A stretch of DNA of 64,000 nucleotides from Flavobacteriales bacterium (GTDB taxonomy: Bacteria > Bacteroidota > Bacteroidia > Flavobacteriales_E > Vicingaceae): NCBI GenBank assembly GCA_020635825.1, contig JACJZA010000010.1, forward strand, positions 62,001 through 126,000, given 5' to 3'. The notes below the pieces were generated by a model. The model saw only the letters and a program-made list of their open reading frames with translations, did no database searches and was not told the origin of the DNA. Made by a program: the position numbers and the translations under genes. This document shows, in pieces, positions 1 to 8,727 of this stretch. How positions within the stretch are numbered: position 1 is the first letter of the stretch; each line of letters opens with the position of its first letter.

Positions 1-556
1 CCATTACATCCACTGCATCTGCTCCACCTACACCAATAGCAACCATTCCTAATCCACCAGCATTTACCGTATGCGAATCAGTACCAATCATCATTCCTCC
101 GGGAAAAGCATAATTTTCTAATACTACCTGATGAATAATACCTGCTCCCGGTTTCCAAAAACCGATGCCATATTTATCACAAACAGAACTTAAAAAATTA
201 AACACCTCATTGTTCTTGTTGATACTTTCTTGTAAATCTTTATCTGCACCTAATCTTGCTTGAATTAAATGGTCTGCATGAGCTGTAGAAGGAACAGCTA
301 CTTTGTCTTTACCTGCTTGCATAAACTGCAACAAAGCCATCTGAGCCGTCGCATCCTGCATCGCTACTCTATCTGGAGCAAAATCCACATATGAACTTCC
401 TCTTTCAAAAGACTGAGAAGCATTTCCGTCCCATAAGTGTGTATAAAGAATTTTTTCGGCTAATGTTAAAGGTTTGCCGACTGCCTTTCTAGCTGCTTCG
501 ATACGGCTTGGGTATCTTTCATAAACAGCTTTAATCATTTCAATGTCAAATGCCAT
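1..556 (-). CDS. Aconitate hydratase, N-terminal part (gene runs off the left edge)
   Basis: About 185 N-terminal residues are visible, starting [20 protein letters not shown] at the ATG that reads leftward from 556. The sequence contains the aconitase pattern [17 protein letters not shown], whose DSH belongs to the conserved [4Fe-4S]/substrate region, and [15 protein letters not shown], a conserved N-terminal block. Aconitase interconverts citrate and isocitrate in the cytoplasm as part of the TCA cycle. The wording is that of the mitochondrial-type aconitase, the usual form in Bacteroidota, rather than AcnB. The remaining three quarters of the protein lie outside the window, so the cluster cysteines cannot be checked. 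Confidence 0.93.
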   Translation of the reverse strand, partial: MAFDIEMIKAVYERYPSRIEAARKAVGKPLTLAEKILYTHLWDGNASQSFERGSSYVDFAPDRVAMQDATAQMALLQFMQAGKDKVAVPSTAHADHLIQARLGADKDLQESINKNNEVFNFLSSVCDKYGIGFWKPGAGIIHQVVLENYAFPGGMMIGTDSHTVNAGGLGMVAIGVGGADAVDVM

Positions 557-763
557 AATTAAACATTTAAGTGGTTAATAAATAAATTTAGTTAACACAG
601 CTTATTATGGATAAATGCTCTTACCAACGCCTACTTAATCCAAAAAAGGATATCCCAACTTGCTGTTTCGAGATACGAAATTAAGATTTTGCTTTTTTAT
701 TTCCTAATGATTTAATCAAGATTTTTTGTTACTTTTAATAGATTATTTTACCCATTCATCATA

Positions 764-1750
764 ATGAAAAGAATACTACTTACAATATTCATTTTCTTTT
801 CGATTAATACTTTTAGTCAAACCTATTTTCCATTTCCTGATAGTACAGGAACTTGGAAACAATTTACTATTCAATCTTTTGGTCCTGGTCAAGAAGAAAC
901 TACCCCACATATCCTTTTCATGAATGGTGATACGACCATTAATGGAAAAAATTACACTAAAATTTATAAATACTCATGTCCAACCTTATCCAATGCTATA
1001 TCACTACCTGGTTCATTTTCATTTTGTCAAATAGATACATTGAACTCTCAGTATTATGGTGGTCTTAGAGAAACGAACAAACAAATATATTTCATCCCTG
1101 ATAGTTTAATTCAAAATGAATTTTGCTACAATTCAATATTTCCTGACCCTCCTAGCTACAATCAAGAGCTCCTCCTCTATAATTTCAATAAAACAATTGG
1201 CGATACAATTTTATATTCTTATTTAGATAGTAGTTACATATATATCTATGACATTGATAGTATTCTTATAGATAATAGTTATAGAAAACAGTATCATTAT
1301 TACTATACAAATAATGGTTCAATGAGTTGTTATCCAAATTCTCAAAACTATGTTGAAGGTTTAGGGGATATTAATAATGGTTTGTTTTCTATTTTAATGA
1401 TATATTTTGAGAGTTCATATTATTTTGGTTGTTATCAAGACAATCAAATTTCATATGTTAATTATTATAATGTAACTAATTGCGAAACTGTGAGCACCAA
1501 TAACAAAGAAGTGATAGAATTAATAGAGATTTACCCAAACCCAGCCAAAGAGAAATTAAACATCAGGCTTGATAATTATAAAAATAGTAAATTAGAAATT
1601 TATGATATTTTAGGGAATCGATTATTTACATTTCTTCCGACAAACAATGATAATTGGATAGATATTTCAATACTAAAAACTGGAATTTATATCCTTAAAA
1701 TAATTGACAAAAAAGGAGACTCTATCTCAAAAAGAATCAACATCATCTGA
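764..1750 (+). CDS. Secreted protein with T9SS C-terminal sorting domain
   Basis: This is a 328-residue protein. It has an N-terminal signal peptide (hydrophobic core at residues 4-15, likely cleavage after NTFS, leaving Gln at +1). The C-terminus, about residues 252-328, is a type A T9SS sorting domain: IYPNPAKEKLNIRL, then LEIYDILGNRLF, then the closing LKTGIYILKI and a basic end. Such domains direct the protein through the type IX system to the surface or medium. The central 230 residues are rich in Tyr, Asn and Ser and match no domain I recognise. The gene is monocistronic, divergent from aconitase. Function unknown. Confidence 0.8.
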   Translation: MKRILLTIFIFFSINTFSQTYFPFPDSTGTWKQFTIQSFGPGQEETTPHILFMNGDTTINGKNYTKIYKYSCPTLSNAISLPGSFSFCQIDTLNSQYYGGLRETNKQIYFIPDSLIQNEFCYNSIFPDPPSYNQELLLYNFNKTIGDTILYSYLDSSYIYIYDIDSILIDNSYRKQYHYYYTNNGSMSCYPNSQNYVEGLGDINNGLFSILMIYFESSYYFGCYQDNQISYVNYYNVTNCETVSTNNKEVIELIEIYPNPAKEKLNIRLDNYKNSKLEIYDILGNRLFTFLPTNNDNWIDISILKTGIYILKIIDKKGDSISKRINII

Positions 1751-1841
1751 CATACTTATAAGACTAATGCTTATTTTTTTATTGATTTTTAAGGATTATG
1801 TTTCATTTTTCAAAACCCATTCATTTACAATCAATTAAATT

Positions 1842-1849
1842 TATATTTG
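1842..1849 (+). promoter_or_regulatory. Bacteroidota-type -7 element (TATATTTG)
   Basis: TATATTTG matches the phylum's -7 consensus TAnnTTTG exactly and lies 20 nt upstream of the lipoprotein ATG at 1870. No TTG is present at the expected -33 distance, so only half of the promoter is supported. Confidence 0.4.
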
Positions 1850-1869
1850 TATAAACTTAAAATTTCGCT

Positions 1870-2790
1870 ATGAAAAAAATTACACTTATCATTTCTGCTT
1901 GTATCTTTTTGACAGCTTGTCAAAAAGATGATGACAATACTACTCCTACTTCAGCAACAGGAAGTGGAGGAACTTCTACTCCCAGTTTAATTTTTAAATT
2001 GTATTTCGATTCTACACTTGCTCGTTTAGACAATTTTGGAAATCCAGCTACAATCCCTACTGGTAATTCAGCTCAATCACCAAAATTTCACCAAATGAGT
2101 GCCCATTACATTGAGTTTGCACCAGATAGTTTAACTGCTTTAGGCAATGGTGAAATTGTTTATCATGGTCCTGAAACTTCTGCAGGAGGTTCAAATGCTG
2201 TTGATTTTGATCAAGCAATTGTAAAAGGTCAAGGAGAAACTTTTTATAGCATTCCTCTTTCTCAAATTACACCTGGAACTTATAAATGGTTACGAGTATC
2301 ATTAACCTATCAAAACTACGATATAGATTACATTGCTAAAGTAAACGGCAATCATTACACAGGCAGAATTGCTTCTTTTGTTGGTTTTAACACTTATATT
2401 ACCAACTACACAATTGAAACAGCAACAGTTCCTGTTTTTGCAAATCAACTACAAGGTTTCTGGGGGTTTGAAACTACCATTCCGGGAGCACCAAGTAATC
2501 CTTATATTTATGAAGGTCAATCTAATGGGACTACAGTACCAAATCCAATATCAACTACATCTCCTATTCCTTCAGGCAGCTGTGTAGTAACTGGAAATTT
2601 CCCTACTCCATTAACTATTACCGGAAGTGAAACATCTAGTATCACAGTTAACATTAACCTTTCAACTAATAAAAGTTTTGAATGGAGAGATTTAAACGGT
2701 GATGGATTTTTCGAGCCAACAGATGGCGTGAATGCCGGTGATACTGTAGTTGATATGGGACTTAGAGGTTTGTTCCCAACCTATCAGTAA
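1870..2790 (+). CDS. Lipoprotein with surface-export signal, function unknown
   Basis: This 306-residue protein starts with a lipoprotein signal (MKKITLIISACIFLTAC). The residues after the lipid-anchored Cys are QKDDDN, matching the Bacteroidota lipoprotein export signal (a Lys followed by acidic residues close to +2), so surface display is predicted. A Thr/Ser/Gly linker follows to about residue 40. The remainder (about 42-306) looks like a beta-rich folded domain, with FKLYFDSTLARLDNFG near its start and an acidic calcium-loop-like DLNGDGFFEPTDG near the C-terminus. I do not recognise the family; an MbnP-like domain was considered but not supported. An intrinsic terminator follows directly. 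Confidence 0.72.
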   Translation: MKKITLIISACIFLTACQKDDDNTTPTSATGSGGTSTPSLIFKLYFDSTLARLDNFGNPATIPTGNSAQSPKFHQMSAHYIEFAPDSLTALGNGEIVYHGPETSAGGSNAVDFDQAIVKGQGETFYSIPLSQITPGTYKWLRVSLTYQNYDIDYIAKVNGNHYTGRIASFVGFNTYITNYTIETATVPVFANQLQGFWGFETTIPGAPSNPYIYEGQSNGTTVPNPISTTSPIPSGSCVVTGNFPTPLTITGSETSSITVNINLSTNKSFEWRDLNGDGFFEPTDGVNAGDTVVDMGLRGLFPTYQ

Positions 2791-2811
2791 AAAAATTTAA
2801 AACCAATTAAT

Positions 2812-2838
2812 AAAACCTCTGCCCTGCAGGGGTTTTTT
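2812..2838 (+). terminator. Rho-independent terminator after the lipoprotein gene
   Basis: AAAACCTCTG pairs with CAGGGGTTTT (one G-T pair) around a 5-nt loop and is followed by a T run. It sits between the lipoprotein stop at 2790 and aspS. Confidence 0.85.
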
Positions 2839-2870
2839 ATTAATTTCGCATTTCAAAAATTTACTTTACT

Positions 2871-4616
2871 ATGTATAGAACGCATAACAATGGAGAATTA
2901 CGAATTGATCACATCAACCAAGAGGTGACTCTTTGTGGTTGGGTGCAAAAAACTAGAGAATTAGGAGCAATGACTTTTGTTGACCTCCGAGATAGATATG
3001 GAATTACTCAATTGGTAGTTGGTGAAGAACATATAAAAATAGCAAAAGAACTAGGAAGAGAAGATGTGATTCAAATTACAGGGAAAGTAATTGAACGTGA
3101 AAGTAAAAACAAAAACATCCCAACAGGCGAGATTGAAATTGCTGTTAAAGCTATTTATGTATTAAATAAAAGTAAAACCCCTCCTTTTACTATTGAAGAT
3201 AAAACTGATGGTGGAGAAGAGTTACGTATGCAATACCGTTATTTGGATCTAAGACGTAATCCATTAAGAAGAAACTTAGAACTTCGTCATCGTTTATCTA
3301 TTGAAGTAAGAAAATATTTGGATTCTATCAATTTCTTAGAGATTGAAACTCCTTACTTAATCAAATCTACGCCTGAAGGAGCCAGAGATTTTGTGGTACC
3401 AAGTAGAATGAATGAAGGGCAGTTTTATGCCTTACCTCAATCACCACAAACTTTCAAACAATTATTAATGGTTAGTGGCTATGATAGATATTATCAAATT
3501 GTAAGATGTTTTAGAGATGAGGATTTAAGAGCTGATCGTCAACCGGAATTTACCCAAATTGACTGCGAAATGGCTTTTGTAGATCAGGAAGATGTGTTGA
3601 ACACTTTTGAAGCTATGATGGTACATTTATTCCAACAAACCAAAGGAATAGATTTCGACTCATTTCCAAGAATGACCTATGCTGATGCGATGGAAAATTA
3701 TGGTTGTGATAAACCTGACATTCGTTTTGGGATGACTTTTAACTATATCAATGATTTAGCTCAAAACAAAGGGTTTAATGTTTTTGATCAATCAGAAAGT
3801 GTAATTGCCATCGTTGCCGAAGGATGTTCGGAATACACAAGAAAACAACTAGATGCATTGACTGATTATGTTAAACGACCTCAGGTTGGAGCCAAAGGAA
3901 TGGTGTATGTAAAATGCAATGAGGATGGGACTTTTAAATCATCTGTAGATAAATTTTACTCAGAGAGTGATTTAAAAGAATGGGCAGATAAATGTGGCGC
4001 TAAAGCAGGTGACTTAATTTTAGTATTAAGTGGAGACAAAGCTGCTACTCAAAAACAAATGAACGAACTACGTTTACATTTAGGAAATGAATTGGGATTA
4101 AGAAATCCAGAAATTTATGCTCCTCTTTGGGTATACGATTTTCCATTATTGGAATGGGATGAAGATAATAGTCGTTATCACGCTATGCATCACCCTTTTA
4201 CTTCTCCTAAAAAAGAAGATATTGCCTTATTGGAAACTGAACCTGGAAAAGTGAGAGCAAACGCATACGATTTGGTATTGAATGGAACTGAAATAGGTGG
4301 TGGCTCTATTAGAATTCATGATAAAAAAGTACAAGCCAAAATGTTTGACTTATTAGGTTTTACTCCAGAAGAAGCACAATCTCAATTTGGATTTTTGATG
4401 AATGCTTTTGAATATGGCGCTCCTCCTCACGGTGGTATTGCTTTAGGTTTTGATAGGTTATGTGCTTTGTTTGGTGGACAAGAAACCATTCGTGATTTTA
4501 TTGCCTTCCCAAAAAACAATAATGGTAGAGATGTGATGATTGATTCCCCATCAATAATAAGCAAAGAACAGTTAGATGAACTGAATATATATTTAAAAGT
4601 AAAAGAGGCGTTGTAA
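2871..4616 (+). CDS. aspS: Aspartyl-tRNA synthetase
   Basis: This 581-residue class II aminoacyl-tRNA synthetase charges tRNA-Asp in the cytoplasm. The N-terminal OB fold (residues 1-105, e.g. [16 protein letters not shown]) binds the anticodon. Motif 2 appears as [20 protein letters not shown] around residues 216-235, and motif 3 as [15 protein letters not shown] at about 516-530. The segment of roughly 280-420 between them corresponds to the bacterial GAD insertion. The length fits bacterial AspRS. A near-consensus -7 element (TAATTTCG, 2841-2848) lies 22 nt before the start. The stop codon lies inside the loop of the following terminator hairpin. Whether the enzyme is discriminating or also charges tRNA-Asn was not determined. 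Confidence 0.97.
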   Translation: MYRTHNNGELRIDHINQEVTLCGWVQKTRELGAMTFVDLRDRYGITQLVVGEEHIKIAKELGREDVIQITGKVIERESKNKNIPTGEIEIAVKAIYVLNKSKTPPFTIEDKTDGGEELRMQYRYLDLRRNPLRRNLELRHRLSIEVRKYLDSINFLEIETPYLIKSTPEGARDFVVPSRMNEGQFYALPQSPQTFKQLLMVSGYDRYYQIVRCFRDEDLRADRQPEFTQIDCEMAFVDQEDVLNTFEAMMVHLFQQTKGIDFDSFPRMTYADAMENYGCDKPDIRFGMTFNYINDLAQNKGFNVFDQSESVIAIVAEGCSEYTRKQLDALTDYVKRPQVGAKGMVYVKCNEDGTFKSSVDKFYSESDLKEWADKCGAKAGDLILVLSGDKAATQKQMNELRLHLGNELGLRNPEIYAPLWVYDFPLLEWDEDNSRYHAMHHPFTSPKKEDIALLETEPGKVRANAYDLVLNGTEIGGGSIRIHDKKVQAKMFDLLGFTPEEAQSQFGFLMNAFEYGAPPHGGIALGFDRLCALFGGQETIRDFIAFPKNNNGRDVMIDSPSIISKEQLDELNIYLKVKEAL

Positions 4617-4631
4617 ACGCCTCTTTTTTTT
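4604..4631. terminator. Shared terminator between convergent aspS and T9SS cargo gene
   Basis: AGAGGCGTT pairs perfectly with AACGCCTCT around a GTA loop that contains part of the aspS stop codon; eight T follow on the plus strand. The convergent minus-strand gene ends at 4630, within the T run. Confidence 0.85.
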
Positions 4632-5964
4632 ATTCCTTTATTATCTTTTCACTGTAAATTCGATTCCCTTTTTCATCATTTATCATCAAGTAATAAATCC
4701 CTGAATCAAATCTTTTAAGATTAATTTGATTCGTATATTCATCTATTATCTTTTTACCTTCTGCACTAAAGACTTGTACAAATTGCTTTTCATTTCCAAA
4801 ATAAACATATCCTTCTGTAGGATTTGGATAAATAGTAAAGTCAATATGTTTAATTTCATTGATTGTAGTAGCAGTACAATAAGTAATTAAAGGATCTACG
4901 GTTCCTAAATTAATATCAATGTAAGGAGAACTTGGAGGTGGAGTAGCATCACAAAAATCAAATGACTCTGTCATTACCCCAGAATTGTATGAAGTATCTT
5001 GCACACTAAAACTACCCTGATATGTTCCATTTATTACATTGAAATTATAAAAACTATCGCCTATATCAACATTACCATAATTATTAAAAACTGCACCAGA
5101 CAAGCCTGTACTATCGGAATTTAAAAAGCTTACTGCCAATGAAAGGCTGGCAGAACTATTGTTCCAAAATATCTCATTATTCCATAAACTTTTTGAACCA
5201 ACTAATGTAGCATTGTTATTGAATGTACCCATATTAGTTAGATCATCAAAATTCATCTGGTCATTATTAGTAAATGTCCCAAGATTTGTTACCTGCATAT
5301 ACTCCAATGTACCATTATTAGTAAAAGTTCCTGAATTGGTACAACTATCAGCTATTATCAATGCTCCAACATCATTTAAAAATGTACCAGCATTATACAT
5401 ACTATCTACTGGAAATGGACCTCCAAACTTATTTATATTGCCATAATTATTGAAAACATCGTTGTTAAAGAAAGTATTGATAGTAATAATGCCCTCATTA
5501 TTAATTAAACCATCATTGTATAAACTATCTAAATTTATCAAATGACCACCTGAAGTAACTAAATTGTGTATCGTACCAAAATTAGCAACTACTTTAACAG
5601 CAAAATCAGCTTTATTGGTTAGTGTCCCAGCACTTATTAATAAATTTCTAATTCTAACACCTCCATTATTATTTGTAATAGAAACATTAACACCATTCAT
5701 CCATATATCTCTTGAAAAGGGAACATCATCATTTAAAGAACCGCCTGAATTTATTGTAATTGAACCAACATTAAATGCTAAATCAGTATCAAGAGTAACC
5801 GAATGTGTTATTGTCACAATATCTCCTGATAATGGAACTCCTAAAGGTGACCAAGTAGTAGGATTTGTCCAATTTCCATTCTGAGCAGATGTATAAGTTG
5901 TAGAAAAAGCATTCAAACCAATTCCTACAAAAAACAACAAAGTAAAAAGGTATTTTTTCATCAT
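4630..5964 (-). CDS. Repeat-rich T9SS cargo protein, predicted beta-solenoid
   Basis: This 444-residue protein starts with a signal peptide (hydrophobic stretch at residues 6-20); cleavage could follow NAFS or the later TSA, which would leave Gln first. The N-terminal block NGNWTNPTTWSPLGVPLSGD is typical of Bacteroidota surface proteins. From about residue 110 to 330 it consists of degenerate repeats of 17-24 residues built on the pattern xNxGTFxNN (TNSGTFTNN, TNLGTFTNN, TNMGTFNNN), which suggests a parallel beta-helix or solenoid. Residues from about 375 form a T9SS sorting domain (IYPNPTEGYVYF, then FDSGIYYLMI). Probably a surface or released structural protein; substrate or partner unknown. 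Confidence 0.78.
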   Translation of the reverse strand: MMKKYLFTLLFFVGIGLNAFSTTYTSAQNGNWTNPTTWSPLGVPLSGDIVTITHSVTLDTDLAFNVGSITINSGGSLNDDVPFSRDIWMNGVNVSITNNNGGVRIRNLLISAGTLTNKADFAVKVVANFGTIHNLVTSGGHLINLDSLYNDGLINNEGIITINTFFNNDVFNNYGNINKFGGPFPVDSMYNAGTFLNDVGALIIADSCTNSGTFTNNGTLEYMQVTNLGTFTNNDQMNFDDLTNMGTFNNNATLVGSKSLWNNEIFWNNSSASLSLAVSFLNSDSTGLSGAVFNNYGNVDIGDSFYNFNVINGTYQGSFSVQDTSYNSGVMTESFDFCDATPPPSSPYIDINLGTVDPLITYCTATTINEIKHIDFTIYPNPTEGYVYFGNEKQFVQVFSAEGKKIIDEYTNQINLKRFDSGIYYLMINDEKGNRIYSEKIIKE

Positions 5965-6079
5965 AATTTTAGTTTTGGTTAAGTAAATATAAAATAAATT
6001 AAATGAAGTATGTACTTATGTTTCTTAGAACGAATCTAAATAAAAAACACTAGCATCATTCAATCTACTTAATTTCTAG

Positions 6080-6087
6080 TAACTTTG
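6080..6087 (+). promoter_or_regulatory. Bacteroidota-type -7 element (TAACTTTG) before the U32 gene
   Basis: TAACTTTG matches TAnnTTTG and ends 20 nt before the ATG at 6108. A -33 TTG at the right distance is not evident, so the promoter call rests on one half-site. Confidence 0.42.
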
Positions 6088-6107
6088 CAGTCCAATTTTA
6101 AGGACAA

Positions 6108-7349
6108 ATGAGTAGAAAAATAGAATTAATGGCTCCTGCCGGAGGTTTTGATGCCTTACAAGCCGCTATAGATAATGGTGCTGATTCGGTATATTTTGGA
6201 GTTGACCAATTGAACATGCGTGCCCGTGCTACAATGAATTTTACTTTAGGTGATTTAGAAGAAATTGCTGAAAGATGTAGTACTAAAGGCGTAAAAACCT
6301 ACTTAACATTAAATACCATCATTTACGACCATGACTTGTCCATCGTAAAAACAGTCATCAACAGAGTTAAAGAAGCTGGAATTTCTGCAGTTATTGCATC
6401 AGACCAAGCAGTAATCGGCTATGCACGTTCTCAAAATGTTGAAGTGCATATTTCTACTCAGTTAAATGTTACAAATGTTGAGACCGTTAGATTTTACTCT
6501 CTATTTGCAGATGTAATGGTGCTTTCTAGAGAGTTAAGTTTACGTCAAATTAAGTCTATATGTGATGAAGTAAAGAAAGAAAACATTTGTGGTCCAAATG
6601 GAAAGCCTGTTGAAATTGAAGTTTTTGCTCACGGAGCACTATGTATGGCTGTTTCAGGAAAATGTTATTTAAGTTTACATACACAAAATTCTTCAGCAAA
6701 TCGAGGAGCTTGTAACCAAAATTGCAGAAAACAATATAAAGTAATCGATTTAGAAGATGGTCATGAATTAGAAATAGATAATGAGTACATCATGTCTCCG
6801 AAAGATTTGTGCACCATTGATTTCTTAGATGAATTAATCGAATCTGGAATATCGGTTTTAAAAATCGAAGGAAGAGGAAGAGCTCCTGAATATGTTGCCA
6901 CCGTAATTAAATGCTATCGAGAAGCCATTGATGCTGTAAATGATGGCACATATACTAAAGAAAAAGTTGCTGTTTGGATGAGTAGATTAGAAACAGTCTA
7001 TAATCGTGGTTTTTGGGGTGGTTATTATTTAGGACAGCAATTAGGTGAATGGACTAATAAATCAGGGTCTTCAGCCACTCAAAAGAAAGTTTACATAGGA
7101 AAAGGTGAACATTATTTCCCTAAACCAAAAATTGGTCAATTTAAATTAGAATCTCATTCATTAAAAATTGGCGATAAAATTTTAGTAACTGGTCCAACAA
7201 CCGGAGTGATAGAAACCGAAGTAACCAGTTTGATGGCAGATGACAAAGAAGTTGATGAAGCTTTTAAAGGACAAGAAATCACTTTACCGATAGAAAAAAT
7301 GATAAGAGCCTCAGATCGATTATATAAATTAGTAGATGTACAGCCCTAA
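6108..7349 (+). CDS. U32 family protein, probable tRNA/rRNA hydroxylation enzyme (TrhP/RlhA-like)
   Basis: This 413-residue protein has the N-terminal U32 barrel signature IELMAPAGGFDALQAAIDNG and, at residues 171-189, the family pattern EVFAHGALCMAVSGKCYLS. Four conserved cysteines, C179, C186, C202 and C206, fit the Fe-S ligands of the hydroxylating U32 enzymes. Family members once called collagenase-like peptidases include E. coli TrhP (5-hydroxyuridine in tRNA) and RlhA (hydroxycytidine in 23S rRNA); no peptidase site is visible here. The length is closer to TrhP than to RlhA. The next gene, a ferredoxin, overlaps it by 14 nt, so the two are probably translationally coupled and the ferredoxin may supply electrons. 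Confidence 0.85.
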   Translation: MSRKIELMAPAGGFDALQAAIDNGADSVYFGVDQLNMRARATMNFTLGDLEEIAERCSTKGVKTYLTLNTIIYDHDLSIVKTVINRVKEAGISAVIASDQAVIGYARSQNVEVHISTQLNVTNVETVRFYSLFADVMVLSRELSLRQIKSICDEVKKENICGPNGKPVEIEVFAHGALCMAVSGKCYLSLHTQNSSANRGACNQNCRKQYKVIDLEDGHELEIDNEYIMSPKDLCTIDFLDELIESGISVLKIEGRGRAPEYVATVIKCYREAIDAVNDGTYTKEKVAVWMSRLETVYNRGFWGGYYLGQQLGEWTNKSGSSATQKKVYIGKGEHYFPKPKIGQFKLESHSLKIGDKILVTGPTTGVIETEVTSLMADDKEVDEAFKGQEITLPIEKMIRASDRLYKLVDVQP

Positions 7350-7581
7350 TCAAAGAGTAGTTATTTCGCATCACCGCAAAAGATGCATTGGGTGCAATTA
7401 CTGTGTAGAGTTTGCACCAGAAAGATGGCGTATGTCAAAAAAAGATGGAAAAGTAACTCTTTTAGGAGCCGAAGAAAAAAAAGGGGTTTATACTACAAGA
7501 GTAACTGAAGAAGAGTATGACAATAATGCCAAAGCTGCACACGCTTGTCCAATGAATATTATTCACATTAAAGTATTATAA
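7336..7581 (+). CDS. Ferredoxin with a single [4Fe-4S] cluster, coupled to the U32 protein
   Basis: This is an 81-residue protein with one cluster-binding set: C17, C20 and C23 (CIGCNYC) and a remote C71 followed by Pro (HACPMN). A second CxxCxxC set is absent, so one [4Fe-4S] cluster is expected. The insertion between the cysteines (about 45 residues) resembles the longer single-cluster ferredoxins rather than clostridial 2[4Fe-4S] types. It begins inside the U32 reading frame (14-nt overlap), which argues that it is a dedicated electron donor to that enzyme rather than a general ferredoxin; that link is inference. Confidence 0.85.
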   Translation: MYSPNQRVVISHHRKRCIGCNYCVEFAPERWRMSKKDGKVTLLGAEEKKGVYTTRVTEEEYDNNAKAAHACPMNIIHIKVL

Positions 7582-7653
7582 TTTTATTATAAATACTGAG
7601 CATAATCATCTTTTTTTACTTCTGTTTTACTACTTTTATCAAAAATTTATTTC

Positions 7654-8610
7654 ATGTCAGAAACGATTTTAGTAATTGGCTCATCAGGGCAAATAGGAAC
7701 AGAATTAGTTGAAGAATTAAGAAAAATCTATGGCAATCAAAATGTAATTGCATCTGACATCAAAGAACCTAACAACTCTCAAGAAGGTCCTTTTGAAACA
7801 CTTAACATTTTAGATAAAGATCAACTACTTTCCATCATAAATAAACACAATGTAAAAGAAGTTTATTTATTGGCAGCTTTACTTTCTGCAACTGCAGAAA
7901 AAAATCCTGAATTTGCATGGGAACTGAACATGAATAGTTTATTTCATGTATTAAATCTTGCTAAAGATGGCATCATCAATAAAATATTCTGGCCAAGTTC
8001 CATTGCTGTTTTTGGACCAACAACACCCAAACAAAATACTCCTCAATCAACCATCATGGAGCCCTCAACTGTTTATGGTATAAGCAAACAAGCAGGAGAA
8101 AGATGGTGCGAGTATTATCATAAAAAGTATAATGTTGATGTTAGAAGTATTCGTTATCCCGGATTAATTGGCTACAAATCTTTGCCTGGAGGTGGCACCA
8201 CAGATTATGCAGTTGATATTTTTCATCAAGCAATTAAAACAAGGCAATACAAGTGTTTTTTGAATGAAAGTTCAACTTTACCGATGATGTATATGCCAGA
8301 CGCCATTAAAGCTACCATACAAATTATGCAAGCGCCTTCCGAACAAATAAAAATCCGTTCAAGCTATAATTTGGCTGGTATTAGTTTTAATCCGAAAGAA
8401 ATTTCAGATGAAATCAAAAAACATTTTTCGGATTTTGAAATTTTTTATGAAGAAGATTTCAGGCAACAAATTGCTGATTCATGGCCTCAAAGTATAGATG
8501 ACAGCCATGCTCAAATTGACTGGAATTGGCACTCCAATTACAATTTAGAAACTATGACAAACGATATGATAAAAAATTTGGAACAATTATTGAAACAAAA
8601 CAAAATATAA
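7654..8610 (+). CDS. SDR-type NAD-dependent epimerase/dehydratase, probable L-threonine 3-dehydrogenase
   Basis: This 318-residue protein is an extended short-chain dehydrogenase. The Rossmann motif is GSSGQIG (residues 9-15); the catalytic pair is Y141 and K145 (TVYGISKQAGE) with the upstream WPSSIAVFG serine. The segment GGGTTDYAVDIF plus TLPMMYMPDAIKA is characteristic of the UDP-galactose-epimerase-like L-threonine 3-dehydrogenases of Bacteroidota, which oxidise threonine to 2-amino-3-ketobutyrate with NAD in the cytoplasm. No 2-amino-3-ketobutyrate CoA ligase (kbl) lies next to it here. A different sugar epimerase cannot be excluded from the sequence alone. Confidence 0.82.
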   Translation: MSETILVIGSSGQIGTELVEELRKIYGNQNVIASDIKEPNNSQEGPFETLNILDKDQLLSIINKHNVKEVYLLAALLSATAEKNPEFAWELNMNSLFHVLNLAKDGIINKIFWPSSIAVFGPTTPKQNTPQSTIMEPSTVYGISKQAGERWCEYYHKKYNVDVRSIRYPGLIGYKSLPGGGTTDYAVDIFHQAIKTRQYKCFLNESSTLPMMYMPDAIKATIQIMQAPSEQIKIRSSYNLAGISFNPKEISDEIKKHFSDFEIFYEEDFRQQIADSWPQSIDDSHAQIDWNWHSNYNLETMTNDMIKNLEQLLKQNKI

Positions 8611-8727
8611 ATCGTAATAACGTATTAGTCTGTATTTATCGAAAAAAATGAAAGATTCAGCTAAAAAAAATTAAATATTTGTTTGTTAATCCATATTTTT
8701 ATTTTACAAAAAGTTACCTAACACAAA

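Noticed and set aside
557..763. A tRNA or small RNA in the gap between aconitase and the first T9SS gene
   Set aside because: No cloverleaf arms or CCA-type acceptor stem could be drawn; the gap appears to hold only the divergent promoters.
5159..5884. Plus-strand frames opposite the repeat-rich T9SS cargo gene
   Set aside because: They are antisense readings of the Asn-rich repeats without start context.
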